A stretch of DNA of 64,000 bases, from NCBI RefSeq assembly GCF_051400755.1, contig NZ_JBLFFL010000002.1, positions 124,001-188,000 on the forward strand, given 5' to 3'. The notes beneath the pieces were generated by a model, which saw only the letters and a list, made by a program, of their open reading frames with translations, searched no databases and was not told the DNA's origin. The first letter of the stretch is position 1, and the number at the start of each line of letters is the position of its first letter. The position numbers and the translations under genes are program-made. This document shows positions 44,901-51,705 of this stretch, piece after piece. The stretch is from Parapedobacter sp051400755 (GTDB lineage: Bacteria > Bacteroidota > Bacteroidia > Sphingobacteriales > Sphingobacteriaceae).

Positions 44901-45194
44901 GCTGACGGCGACAGTCTGCGTAACATATCCCGTGAAAGACACGACTAGTACCGCAGGAATTGGTGCTTGAACGCTGAAATTACCGGCAGCGTCCGTCTGG
45001 CCTGCCTGATCCGATCCCCGTATGTTGACGGTGGCACCCGCTAGGGGAGTGCCGTCGATCGAAGAGGTCACCTTGCCCGTGATTGCGGTCGGTTGGGATG
45101 ATTGACCGATCGCCGGATGAATATGCAGGAGCAAGCAGCCACATAATGTGCCTATCCAGCATCCGGTTGACTTAAACTTGGAATAAGACATCAT
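41997..45194 (-). CDS. SusC/RagA-type TonB-dependent transporter (first pair)
   Basis: Outer-membrane channel importing oligosaccharides with TonB energy, 1065 residues. Signal peptide, then a carboxypeptidase-like domain (ITGKVTSSIDGTPLAGATVNI), the plug beginning VVVGYGTQRKRDLTGSIASV and containing the SusC signature DASATAIYGSRGANGVVIIT, then a 22-strand barrel ending in TFGIGLKF. It lies 41 bp after the isomerase gene with no promoter or operator visible between them, so it is probably transcribed with the isomerase and MFS genes. Confidence 0.96.
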   Translation of the reverse strand: MMSYSKFKSTGCWIGTLCGCLLLHIHPAIGQSSQPTAITGKVTSSIDGTPLAGATVNIRGSDQAGQTDAAGNFSVQAPIPAVLVVSFTGYVTQTVAVSDRKPLSIALISNEEQLDEVVVVGYGTQRKRDLTGSIASVKGDDIRMPSAASFDQMLQGRVAGAQISQTTGAPGGNVNVQIRGVSSITGGSQPLYVVDGFAIGGSGQSSDMQNFGGSTFSSAGMANNTQQRVNPLASINPADIESIDVLKDASATAIYGSRGANGVVIITTKKGALGKPQVSFDVSYGLQQVAHKLEMMNAQEFAEYTADGRDAAWVYANPTTNSVSDPNEVRSSTTQVKPEFRHPESLVYNTDWQDVIYQTAPVQNYQLAIGGGTDKIKYRVSAGYFDQQGIILTSDYNRFNLRTNVEAQLSDWIKIGTNTAGSYAYGTFPNTEGHLGNRPVIGAAVASSPTIPIRDEHGDYFSEILDPLGVTVENPLFILDNFSDKRKLGDFLTNNYVEVRLLEPLTFKSSIGVKFATNEIRLWKSSKLGSFGSQTSPATAGVTKDESLNWLNENTLTFDQTFSDVHHLNAFAGFTIQKDTYDRLSAGATDFPTDYVPYLSAGTVNAGTHIISQWAMVSLIARANYSFDGRYLLTATVRRDGSSRFGASNKWGTFPSFSVGYNISEEAFMEPVRFINNLKVRASYGLAGNNEIGNYAHIGLLTPSNYVDNGQLAPGLIPSNMPNYNLTWEKSKQVNLGLDAGFFQDRISLTADVYRDLKTALLLAVQLPAATGYGSSTQNIGEIENKGIELALSTLNVAGDQFNWSSTLTFNRNVNKVRKVAVDGGRISNSAYQITQVGDPISSFYLMHALGVFQNTEEVANNPVQHPATQPGDLRFEDVDQDGRITASDKRIVGSPWPDFSWGFLNSFSYKNWSLNVFVNGSQGADTYFIAGETILGSNGVQNQLSMVNDRWRSESDPGNGMIPRAIRSNHAYGFSTSSRFLFDASYIRIKNVRLGYQLPASVAARLRATGVNLFLDVTNLATFTDYPGYDPESSTSGNNVDNSGLDFMTYPLARTFTFGIGLKF

Positions 45195-45235
45195 AATCTA
45201 AAAGTTAGTTAATGTTTAATTGATTTTTATTGTTC

Positions 45236-46714
45236 CTATGCGGTCACCACGACGGCTTCCACCCCCAAATACGCCGCTATTTTTTGGATGGTATGGGCGT
45301 GGTGCCCTACGCCCAATGCGAAGTGGTGTGTAGGCCCTTCCTGCATCCACCGGTAGAGAAATGTGCGGACATCCGGTTTAAAAAACCCTCTTGTATTGGT
45401 GTTGCCCGTCGGTGGAATGGGGCCAGCGACCGATTGTCCCTCTGCAATAATGAATTTGAAGCGGCCTCCATATGTTGAGCTGATGCTAAGCATGGTGATG
45501 GGACCTTCCTTGATCTTAAACTCCACGCTTGCGCCGGAACCGTACTTGCCGTGGTATTTTTTCAGGCTTCTCAATACCGGCCGCCCCTCGGCGATGGCAA
45601 TGTTGTGGGGGCCGTCATGCCCCACCAATACGAAATCCTCCAAAAAATCAACGGGATGAAATTCGGCAAAGCTGCCGCCTATCCCAAGCCGGTCCATGAT
45701 AAACATGGCAATACACGTTTTCAGGTCCGATTCACCGCACATCGGGAAGCCCCTTGAAGTCAACAGCGAATTGCCCACGATCAGGTTGGACATAACCACC
45801 CGCGTATCGGTATTTTCCGCTCCTTCGTAATAATAAGCCAGGCCATCGAGCTGTTTTTCTTCCACAAATTTTTCCAATGCAACGGTAATGCGCGCGGCCG
45901 TTTCGAGATCAGCGGGTTTCAGCTTTTCCGAAATCGGGTCCGACACCGGTTCCGGTGTATCAAAAAATCCCAGTATATCCCGGCTCACCGCCTTTACGGC
46001 CCCCTCGTCGGCGTTGCGGTAATTTTTAACGATTTCGTGCGCCTCGCATTGTACGATATGCGCTCCGAAAAACGCCGTCAGCATCGTCGCGTCCGAGTGC
46101 ATGTCGAGCATGGACTCGATGGGATGGCCGATGTGACCGATACGTGCCGTCTTCAGATCATGCAGAACTTTCGCAATACGGCAGTATTCGGCAATTTTTT
46201 CTTCAGCGGCCGGATCATCCTGCAACGTACCGATGATCATGTCGGGGACGCGCTTCCCCATGCGGACGGCAACTCCGGCAAATTCGGGCAACGCACAGAT
46301 ATCGTCGTTATACAGTTGCATATAGGTGGAAGCCCTGCTGTAGTCCATTGCTTTATCGGGCTGAAGCGCTACCAGCACAATCGGTATGTCCACGCTTTTG
46401 ATGACAATCCCGAATGTGTTTGAGGTAGCATAGGTTACCATGTCACAGAAAATCAGGTCCAGATTGGCCGCTTTCAATTCCGGAACCAGTTCATAAGCCC
46501 GCTGCACATTATCCACGAGGCCGAAATCCACGACTTCTACATCCTGCCCATCCAACTTGGCAATAAACTGCCGTTGCTTTTCTTCCATTGCTTCCAGTAG
46601 TCCTTCAAATTGTGCCCAATACTTGTAATAGGCAACACCAAATACGCCGATCCGGGCAGGGGACACCGACTTGTAAACACCAAGGGCAGCGGCTGACTCA
46701 TTCTTTACTATCAT
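45236..46714 (-). CDS. L-arabinose/L-fucose isomerase-like protein, copy 1
   Basis: Predicted cytosolic aldose-ketose isomerase, 492 residues, AraA/FucI superfamily but well away from true AraA. By eye the AraA metal and catalytic positions align to E328 (GESDLKT), E351 (FAEFHPV), H366 (VGHDGPH) and H463/H464 (THHFALG); the spacings 23/15/97 compare with 27/17/100 in E. coli AraA. The N-terminal Rossmann-like half has ARIGVFGVAYYKYWAQF and DFGLVDN. Placed between an MFS transporter and a SusC gene it probably isomerises the imported sugar. A GntR-type operator lies 24 bp upstream (46738-46750) without a recognisable promoter of its own. A paralogue starts beyond 64000. Confidence 0.8.
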   Translation of the reverse strand: MIVKNESAAALGVYKSVSPARIGVFGVAYYKYWAQFEGLLEAMEEKQRQFIAKLDGQDVEVVDFGLVDNVQRAYELVPELKAANLDLIFCDMVTYATSNTFGIVIKSVDIPIVLVALQPDKAMDYSRASTYMQLYNDDICALPEFAGVAVRMGKRVPDMIIGTLQDDPAAEEKIAEYCRIAKVLHDLKTARIGHIGHPIESMLDMHSDATMLTAFFGAHIVQCEAHEIVKNYRNADEGAVKAVSRDILGFFDTPEPVSDPISEKLKPADLETAARITVALEKFVEEKQLDGLAYYYEGAENTDTRVVMSNLIVGNSLLTSRGFPMCGESDLKTCIAMFIMDRLGIGGSFAEFHPVDFLEDFVLVGHDGPHNIAIAEGRPVLRSLKKYHGKYGSGASVEFKIKEGPITMLSISSTYGGRFKFIIAEGQSVAGPIPPTGNTNTRGFFKPDVRTFLYRWMQEGPTHHFALGVGHHAHTIQKIAAYLGVEAVVVTA

Positions 46715-46737
46715 ATAATGTTATTTTTGTATCGTTC

Positions 46738-46750
46738 TTAACGCACTAAG
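46738..46750 (-). promoter_or_regulatory. GntR-family operator, isomerase copy
   Basis: Minus strand reads CTTAGTGCGTTAA, identical over 13 bp to the sites before the MFS gene and the second SusC gene. Unlike those, the position 11 nt upstream (46769-46762) reads GGCGGTGT, so no -7 element is present. It lies inside the probable MFS-isomerase transcript. Confidence 0.7.
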
Positions 46751-46797
46751 TTAATGTTGAAACACCGCCGGCTGCCATGCCGATAGCTTATTTCAGA

Positions 46798-48015
46798 TTA
46801 TTTCAATTGAATAGGACCGATCTTAGGAATAAACAAAACCAGAATAAAGAAACCCAACGGGTACATCATCCCCGCGGCCACCCATAACGGAGTATATCCG
46901 ATATTTTCTGCGACCATTCCGATCAATGGATTGACCATCAGTGCGGACAGCGCCCCAGCGGTACCGGACACACCCACGACCGTGGAAGTTGCGCCCGCGC
47001 CAAACATATCAGATATAGCAGTAATGTAATTGGTTATCCAGAATCCGTGCGCAAACATGACCACGCTCATCAGCATCACCGCGACATGGACAGATGATAC
47101 AAATGCGATCAATGGGGCCACGGCAGTGAGCAGTGCCGCAAATCCCATAATGGTCTTCCTGGACCTGTTGACACTGAAGCCAAACCGGTTCATCAACTGA
47201 TCGGATATCCATCCGCCCAATATGTTGGATACACCCAATGCCAGAAATGGTACCCAAAACAGGGAACCGATCACCGCATAGGACACATCCCGCTCAGCGC
47301 TCAGGTATTTCGGAATCCAGAACATAAGGAAATACAACACAGGGTCCAAACAAAACCGGATCGCCACAAATACCCACAGCGCCCTGATTCTTGCCAGCCT
47401 GCCAAGTGGAATAGGCCTTTCCACAACCGCCGGTTCCTTATCCACAGCCCGGGCCGGCCTTTTCGCCACAGCCAACCAAACCACTACCCATAAGATCCCG
47501 ATCAATCCCGGAATAACAAAGCCCCAGCGCCAACCATGTGCATTTGATATCCATACGGTGAGCGGGGGCGCAATAACCGCTCCGATGGCCGATCCGCCGA
47601 TCGCGATGCCGTTGGCCAGTGCGCGTTCCTTTTTGTCAAACCATTCGTAAACCGCCCGCGCCGCGCCAGGGAAGCAACCGCCTTCGCCCACTCCCAGCAG
47701 AAATCGGTAAGCGGCCAACTGATGAAAACCGTTCATGATGCCATGCAGTACGTTGGCCAGTGACCATATGCCTACCGAAGCTGCCAATCCCAACCTGCTC
47801 CCATGACGGTCGATCAGCCAACCGCCCACGGTGAACATCAGCGCATAGCCGATCAGGAAGCTGGTATTCACCCAACCATACTGCACATCGGTCAACCCAA
47901 ACTCTTCTTGTATCTCAATAATAGCCACGGAAAGCACCTGCCGGTCCAGAAAACTAAGCCCGGTAGCAACAAACAAGAGAACCGCAATAAACCACCTAAC
48001 TTTAACAGATTTCAT
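46798..48015 (-). CDS. MFS sugar-acid/sugar transporter (ACS family)
   Basis: Inner-membrane secondary transporter of about 405 residues with 12 helices. The ACS (anion:cation symporter) family signature is visible: GLSFLDRQVLSVAIIEIQEEFGLTDVQYGWV, the loop GGWLIDRHGSRLG, GVGEGGCFPGAARAVYEWF, and ALANGIAIGGSAIGAVIAPPL. This group includes hexuronate (ExuT) and other sugar-acid carriers, so an acidic or deoxy sugar is a reasonable guess, not shown. Start taken at 48015 (MKSVKVRWF); 48027 is four codons earlier. First gene of the leftward sugar operon, directly under a promoter and operator. Confidence 0.88.
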   Translation of the reverse strand: MKSVKVRWFIAVLLFVATGLSFLDRQVLSVAIIEIQEEFGLTDVQYGWVNTSFLIGYALMFTVGGWLIDRHGSRLGLAASVGIWSLANVLHGIMNGFHQLAAYRFLLGVGEGGCFPGAARAVYEWFDKKERALANGIAIGGSAIGAVIAPPLTVWISNAHGWRWGFVIPGLIGILWVVVWLAVAKRPARAVDKEPAVVERPIPLGRLARIRALWVFVAIRFCLDPVLYFLMFWIPKYLSAERDVSYAVIGSLFWVPFLALGVSNILGGWISDQLMNRFGFSVNRSRKTIMGFAALLTAVAPLIAFVSSVHVAVMLMSVVMFAHGFWITNYITAISDMFGAGATSTVVGVSGTAGALSALMVNPLIGMVAENIGYTPLWVAAGMMYPLGFFILVLFIPKIGPIQLK

Positions 48016-48029
48016 AATTGGTATCAACC

Positions 48030-48042
48030 TTAACGCACTAAG
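48030..48042 (-). promoter_or_regulatory. GntR-family operator before the MFS gene
   Basis: Minus strand CTTAGTGCGTTAA at 48042-48030, beginning 11 nt past the -7 element at 48061-48054. It would cover the first bases of the transcript (about +5 to +17), where a bound repressor blocks promoter escape. Confidence 0.8.
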
Positions 48043-48053
48043 TTGTAGTTTGA

Positions 48054-48083
48054 CAAATGTAGACCTTTAAAAGATAAAAGCAA
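48054..48083 (-). promoter_or_regulatory. Promoter of the MFS-isomerase-SusC/SusD operon
   Basis: Minus strand: TTG at 48083-48081, a 19-nt spacer and a perfect TACATTTG at 48061-48054. The operator follows 11 nt later. Confidence 0.7.
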
Positions 48084-48129
48084 ATAAAAAAACTAATTAA
48101 ATTTCCCTGCCTTATTAAGGGGAAAAGAC

Positions 48130-48161
48130 TATAATTGTAACTCGTAAGCTTAGTGCGTCAA
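48130..48161 (+). promoter_or_regulatory. Promoter element and operator of the GntR regulator gene
   Basis: TATAATTG at 48130-48137 (one mismatch to TAnnTTTG), 11 nt, then the operator CTTAGTGCGTCAA at 48149-48161, which ends 2 bp before the ATG at 48164. The order, orientation and 11-nt distance match the MFS and second SusC promoters, so this gene is probably autorepressed. Confidence 0.75.
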
Positions 48162-48163
48162 TC

Positions 48164-48904
48164 ATGGAGAAGAAGTTTGTTCAGATCAGCAGCGATATTA
48201 TAGAGAAGATAAAAGCAGGTGAATTATTGCCGGGTGACAAAGTACCCTCAGAGAACGAGATCATCCAGCACTATCAGGTTAGCAACACAACAGCTCGTAA
48301 AAGTCTCCTGGATATCGAGCTAAAAGGCTGGGTGAAGCGGATAAAAGGAAAGGGCACCTTTGTATTAAACCGCACCGAAGATCGGCATCTTTTGCGTACG
48401 CTGGGTTCCATCACCGATACCCGTATCGGTTTCAACGAAAAATTGATGGCAGAGGGTTTTGAACCCAAAAACATTATTATTGAAAAAACGGTTTTGGCCG
48501 AAGGGATCTCTTCTGAAATTGCCGGCAAGCATTATATCATTGATGGCCCGGTTTTAAAGGTCCACCAGTTGCGTTATGCCAATGATATCGCCATGAAGGA
48601 TGAAATTAAATACATCTCCCTATTGCTCTGTCCTAAAATAAATCTTGAACCAACGGAAGTTTCTTATTACAAGGTATACGAAATGAAATATGGCCTGACG
48701 ATTAAAGATGTCAACCAGGCCTTAAGTGCCGAGATTGTCTATCCGGATGAAGCCAGACATCACTTTGATGTTCAGGTGCCAACTCCGGCCTTTGTACTGG
48801 ACAGTGCCGTGATCAGCACGAAAGACAAAGTAATTGAAGTCGAGCATTCCTTTTACAGGGGTGATAAATATAAATTTGCCATCAAAGCAAACCTGGCGTT
48901 GTAA
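48164..48904 (+). CDS. GntR-family regulator with UTRA domain
   Basis: 246 residues. The N-terminal winged helix is of HutC/FarR type: KFVQISSDIIEKIKAGELLPGDKVPSENEIIQHYQVSNTTARKSLLDIE, then the wing GWVKRIKGKGTFV. From about residue 95 follows the UTRA effector domain (FEPKNIIIEKTVLAE, VLKVHQLRYANDIAMKDEIKYI, PAFVLDSAVIS), which in this class binds a sugar phosphate or similar metabolite and releases DNA. It is divergent from the MFS operon. A repeated 13-bp motif before both transcripts and before the second SusC gene is its probable operator. Base composition is visibly lower in GC than the MFS gene. Confidence 0.9.
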   Translation: MEKKFVQISSDIIEKIKAGELLPGDKVPSENEIIQHYQVSNTTARKSLLDIELKGWVKRIKGKGTFVLNRTEDRHLLRTLGSITDTRIGFNEKLMAEGFEPKNIIIEKTVLAEGISSEIAGKHYIIDGPVLKVHQLRYANDIAMKDEIKYISLLLCPKINLEPTEVSYYKVYEMKYGLTIKDVNQALSAEIVYPDEARHHFDVQVPTPAFVLDSAVISTKDKVIEVEHSFYRGDKYKFAIKANLAL

Positions 48905-48983
48905 TAATTATAAATGTTGCAATATTATAGAAATGGTTTGCCGAATTTGCTAATTCATAATACCAATCGCTGCATTTCTTAGA

Positions 48984-51305
48984 CTAATAACCGGAATCAG
49001 CCGATAAGGTCAGTGTCTGCTCATTACCATAGGCCACACCTTCACTGTTTATGGCATAGGTTCTTAAATAATATGTTTTTCCAGATTCAAAAACATTATT
49101 CTTTGAGAATGGACCCAAACCTGAGCAGATCTCTATTTTATGGTCAGTAATGGTTGGAGCGGGGGTTTCAGACCACACGATACCCCGGTCGAACACCATA
49201 GCACCTCCATCTTTACCTACAGAACCTGCCAACAGTATACACGTATCGGTTACAGGTTGCGGTGCATCTGTTGTTAATTGAAGTGGAACCGTCTTCATTA
49301 AAAAAGTAACCGTGTTACCATACGTAGTGCCGTTTGCATTAATAGCATATGTCCGGGCATAGTATAAAGTACCCTTAGTGAAGCCTTCAATGGTCTGCAG
49401 GAATGCACCTGTATCAGCACCCATTTGTACTTTGTTGTCAACTACTGTGGGATTGCTGTTTTCTCCCCAAACAATGCCTCGTTCGCTTACGGTAGCTCCG
49501 CCATCTGAGATTACCTCTCCTTCCAATACTACGCTGGGCGTATCAGTCATAGACAACGGACCAGAAGTAATGACGCCGGCCGGCGCACCCACAGAAAGAA
49601 ATCTGATATCGTCAACACTGATAGGTTGGTTTAACGACCCGTACTGAACACCATACCCTCCTGCCGGAGGAATGGTACTAGGCAGGTCAAACCGTATGGA
49701 GGTCATTTTTGGGATTGTTAGCGAATCGTTGGGATTGTACGTCCATTTCTTGCCGACGTTAACCAGGTCACCGACATTGCCGCTAAAGGCATCACTATGG
49801 GCTAAATCGATTACGTAGTCGGTATAATCAGCATAAGGGGCAATATTAAACGGAATAAACACGTTGGTTAGGCCATAAGGAAAATAAAACCTTCCGCTGG
49901 TTTGCGGTGTAGCGTTCTTAAGTCTGATCTTTACATACTTGTAAATAGTTGTATGTATGTTCGATGCAGAAGCACTGGTTTGATACCTTATATAAGCGGA
50001 CGAAGGCGTTAACGGTGTAACCAGATTCCAGTAGCCATCAGCAAACATGCTCGAGTGGTAATTAAGTTGGCTCCAACCGGCGGGTATAGTAGGTGCTGTA
50101 AAATCCCATCCATATTGGGCATCCACATTCAATAGTAATGTATACGTTTTACTGGTGGCGTTAACGATATTAGTCACCTCTACCACTATCGTATTGGCCC
50201 CAGGTGAAAGCGCTATAATGTCCGATGCGGTGTTATTGGCAACAGGGATGTTGTTTACTTTGACAGTAGCATTGCTGTCATATACCACAGGTGTGACTGC
50301 GACCCCTGTAACCGGGCTTGCCACAGTAATGGTATAATTTGTTTTATTGGGGTTAAAGTCCTCACCAAGGGTGATGCTATCGCTTAATGTTAAACTGGCC
50401 AGGTTCGCTGCAGAATCTGCATTTGCTGTAGTAAATGACTGTACAGCACTATAAGATATGCCCGCGGCATTTACAGCATATGATTTCACATAGTAGGTAG
50501 TCGCTGGCATTAAGTTATCCAAAGTTTGCGAAAAAGCACCAGTGCCTGAGCCTTGCCTTGCCTTGTAACCAGAGATTAATGAAGCAGCAGTTGACCACAG
50601 CAGGCCCCTGTCGGTAACAGCGGAGCCGCCATCATTGATGACTTCGCCGTTAAATGCGGCGCTGATACTTGTAACGGATGATGCGGGGGATAAGTTAACC
50701 TGTGGTGCCAGACTGGTGACAAAGCGTACGTAGTCTACGCTGACCAGTTTATCAGTGGAGACAGGCTGAACTCCTGCACCAGCTGCAGGCGGAATGACGC
50801 TTGGCATGTCAAACCTGATGTAAGGCATCTTGATGTAAGTACCGGCATCTGCTGCGTTGTATGTCCATTTTTTTCCGACGTTAACAGCCGTAGGGCCATT
50901 TCCCGTAAAAGCGTCGCTGTTGGCTACATCAATGGTATACTCGGTATAATCAGAGTTGGGTTGCAGGCTGAATGGTATGAAAACCGGGGAACCGTTGTAC
51001 CAGAAATAAAAGCGGGCACTTGCTTGCGGAGTTTCGTTTTTTAGGTTGATCTTAACGAATTTAAAGGTTTCGGTATTGATCTGCGATGCAGCGGCAGAAA
51101 CCTGGTACCCGATATAAGCAGTTTGAGCCGTAGCAGGTGTAATCAGGTTCCAATGCCCGGCAGAAAAATCACTGGAGGTCTGGTAATTTACCATTAACCA
51201 TCCTGTCGGTGCCGTGGTGCCGTTAAACTCCCAGGCCGTTTGGGCTCGTGTTGAAACGGTGAAGCAATACAAACACACACTTATCAAATAAGAAATCTTT
51301 TTCAT
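48984..51305 (-). CDS. Secreted modular protein with duplicated module and Fn3-like repeats
   Basis: 773 residues, signal peptide ending at TRAQ. Domain order: module A1 (about 22-195: WEFNGTTAPTGW ... VNVGKKWTYN ... SVDYVRFV), an Fn3-like repeat (GEVINDGGSAVTDRGLLWS), a cadherin-like beta-sandwich (about 300-390: LTLSDSITLGEDFNPNKTNY), module A2 (about 395-580: WDFTAPTIPAGW ... VNVGKKWTYN ... SVDDIRFL), then two more Fn3-like repeats (GEVISDGGATVSERGIVWG, AGSVGKDGGAMVFDRGIVWS). A1 and A2 are clearly duplicates and look like carbohydrate-binding beta-sandwiches. No catalytic residues are recognised. Last gene of the second SusC operon, so probably a surface glycan-binding protein. Confidence 0.75.
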   Translation of the reverse strand: MKKISYLISVCLYCFTVSTRAQTAWEFNGTTAPTGWLMVNYQTSSDFSAGHWNLITPATAQTAYIGYQVSAAASQINTETFKFVKINLKNETPQASARFYFWYNGSPVFIPFSLQPNSDYTEYTIDVANSDAFTGNGPTAVNVGKKWTYNAADAGTYIKMPYIRFDMPSVIPPAAGAGVQPVSTDKLVSVDYVRFVTSLAPQVNLSPASSVTSISAAFNGEVINDGGSAVTDRGLLWSTAASLISGYKARQGSGTGAFSQTLDNLMPATTYYVKSYAVNAAGISYSAVQSFTTANADSAANLASLTLSDSITLGEDFNPNKTNYTITVASPVTGVAVTPVVYDSNATVKVNNIPVANNTASDIIALSPGANTIVVEVTNIVNATSKTYTLLLNVDAQYGWDFTAPTIPAGWSQLNYHSSMFADGYWNLVTPLTPSSAYIRYQTSASASNIHTTIYKYVKIRLKNATPQTSGRFYFPYGLTNVFIPFNIAPYADYTDYVIDLAHSDAFSGNVGDLVNVGKKWTYNPNDSLTIPKMTSIRFDLPSTIPPAGGYGVQYGSLNQPISVDDIRFLSVGAPAGVITSGPLSMTDTPSVVLEGEVISDGGATVSERGIVWGENSNPTVVDNKVQMGADTGAFLQTIEGFTKGTLYYARTYAINANGTTYGNTVTFLMKTVPLQLTTDAPQPVTDTCILLAGSVGKDGGAMVFDRGIVWSETPAPTITDHKIEICSGLGPFSKNNVFESGKTYYLRTYAINSEGVAYGNEQTLTLSADSGY

Positions 51306-51324
51306 AGCAAACTAATAGTAAGAA

Positions 51325-51705
51325 TTAGTGTGTCAAAATATATTTAGCCCAATATTCCTGTAACATAAAATATAAGCGGGAAAAGTGCTGGCCGGCCATG
51401 GCCTGGGTGGCTAATGTAACATACGGTGCATATACCCCGCCGGGGCCTTTGCTGGTTATGAGGTCCAACTTATCCTCCAGTTGCTGTATGAAGGCAGGCT
51501 TTACTACCGTTTCCACTGACATTATTTCCTGACTTTCTGATGGGCACACAAACACGCGCAGGTCATACGGCTTAAGGGTTAAATTTAAGTTTGATACACC
51601 GTTAAATTGTGCATTGTTTACAGGTTCTACAAAATTCTGGTTCTCTTTGAAACTTATGGTAGTGTTAACCGTATCAGGTAAACAGTTCAACACATAAAAA
51701 AACAA
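51325..51705 (-). pseudogene. C-terminal part of the LamG/TIM-barrel gene, displaced by a frameshift
   Basis: Open frame of 126 codons whose only possible start is a TTG inside the end of the preceding frame (32-bp overlap). Its first residues (FFYVLNCLPDTVNTTISF) continue the sense of the preceding protein, and LNLTLKPYDLRVFVC is the typical C-terminal beta-sandwich of clan-A glycoside hydrolases. The frames meet at a T7 run (minus strand 51702-51696); six Ts would join them into one protein of about 1100 residues. It is therefore not a separate gene. Confidence 0.8.

Noticed and set aside
51301..51335. TTAGTGTGTCAA near 51325 as a sixth GntR operator
   Set aside because: One mismatch in the conserved core, lies over the end of a coding frame, and no -7 element at the fixed distance.
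51690..51705. Programmed -1 frameshift at the T TTT TTA heptamer
   Set aside because: The heptamer is in the right register, but the downstream frame is +1 (equal to -2), so a -1 shift would not reach it. A one-base indel in the T run explains the data better.
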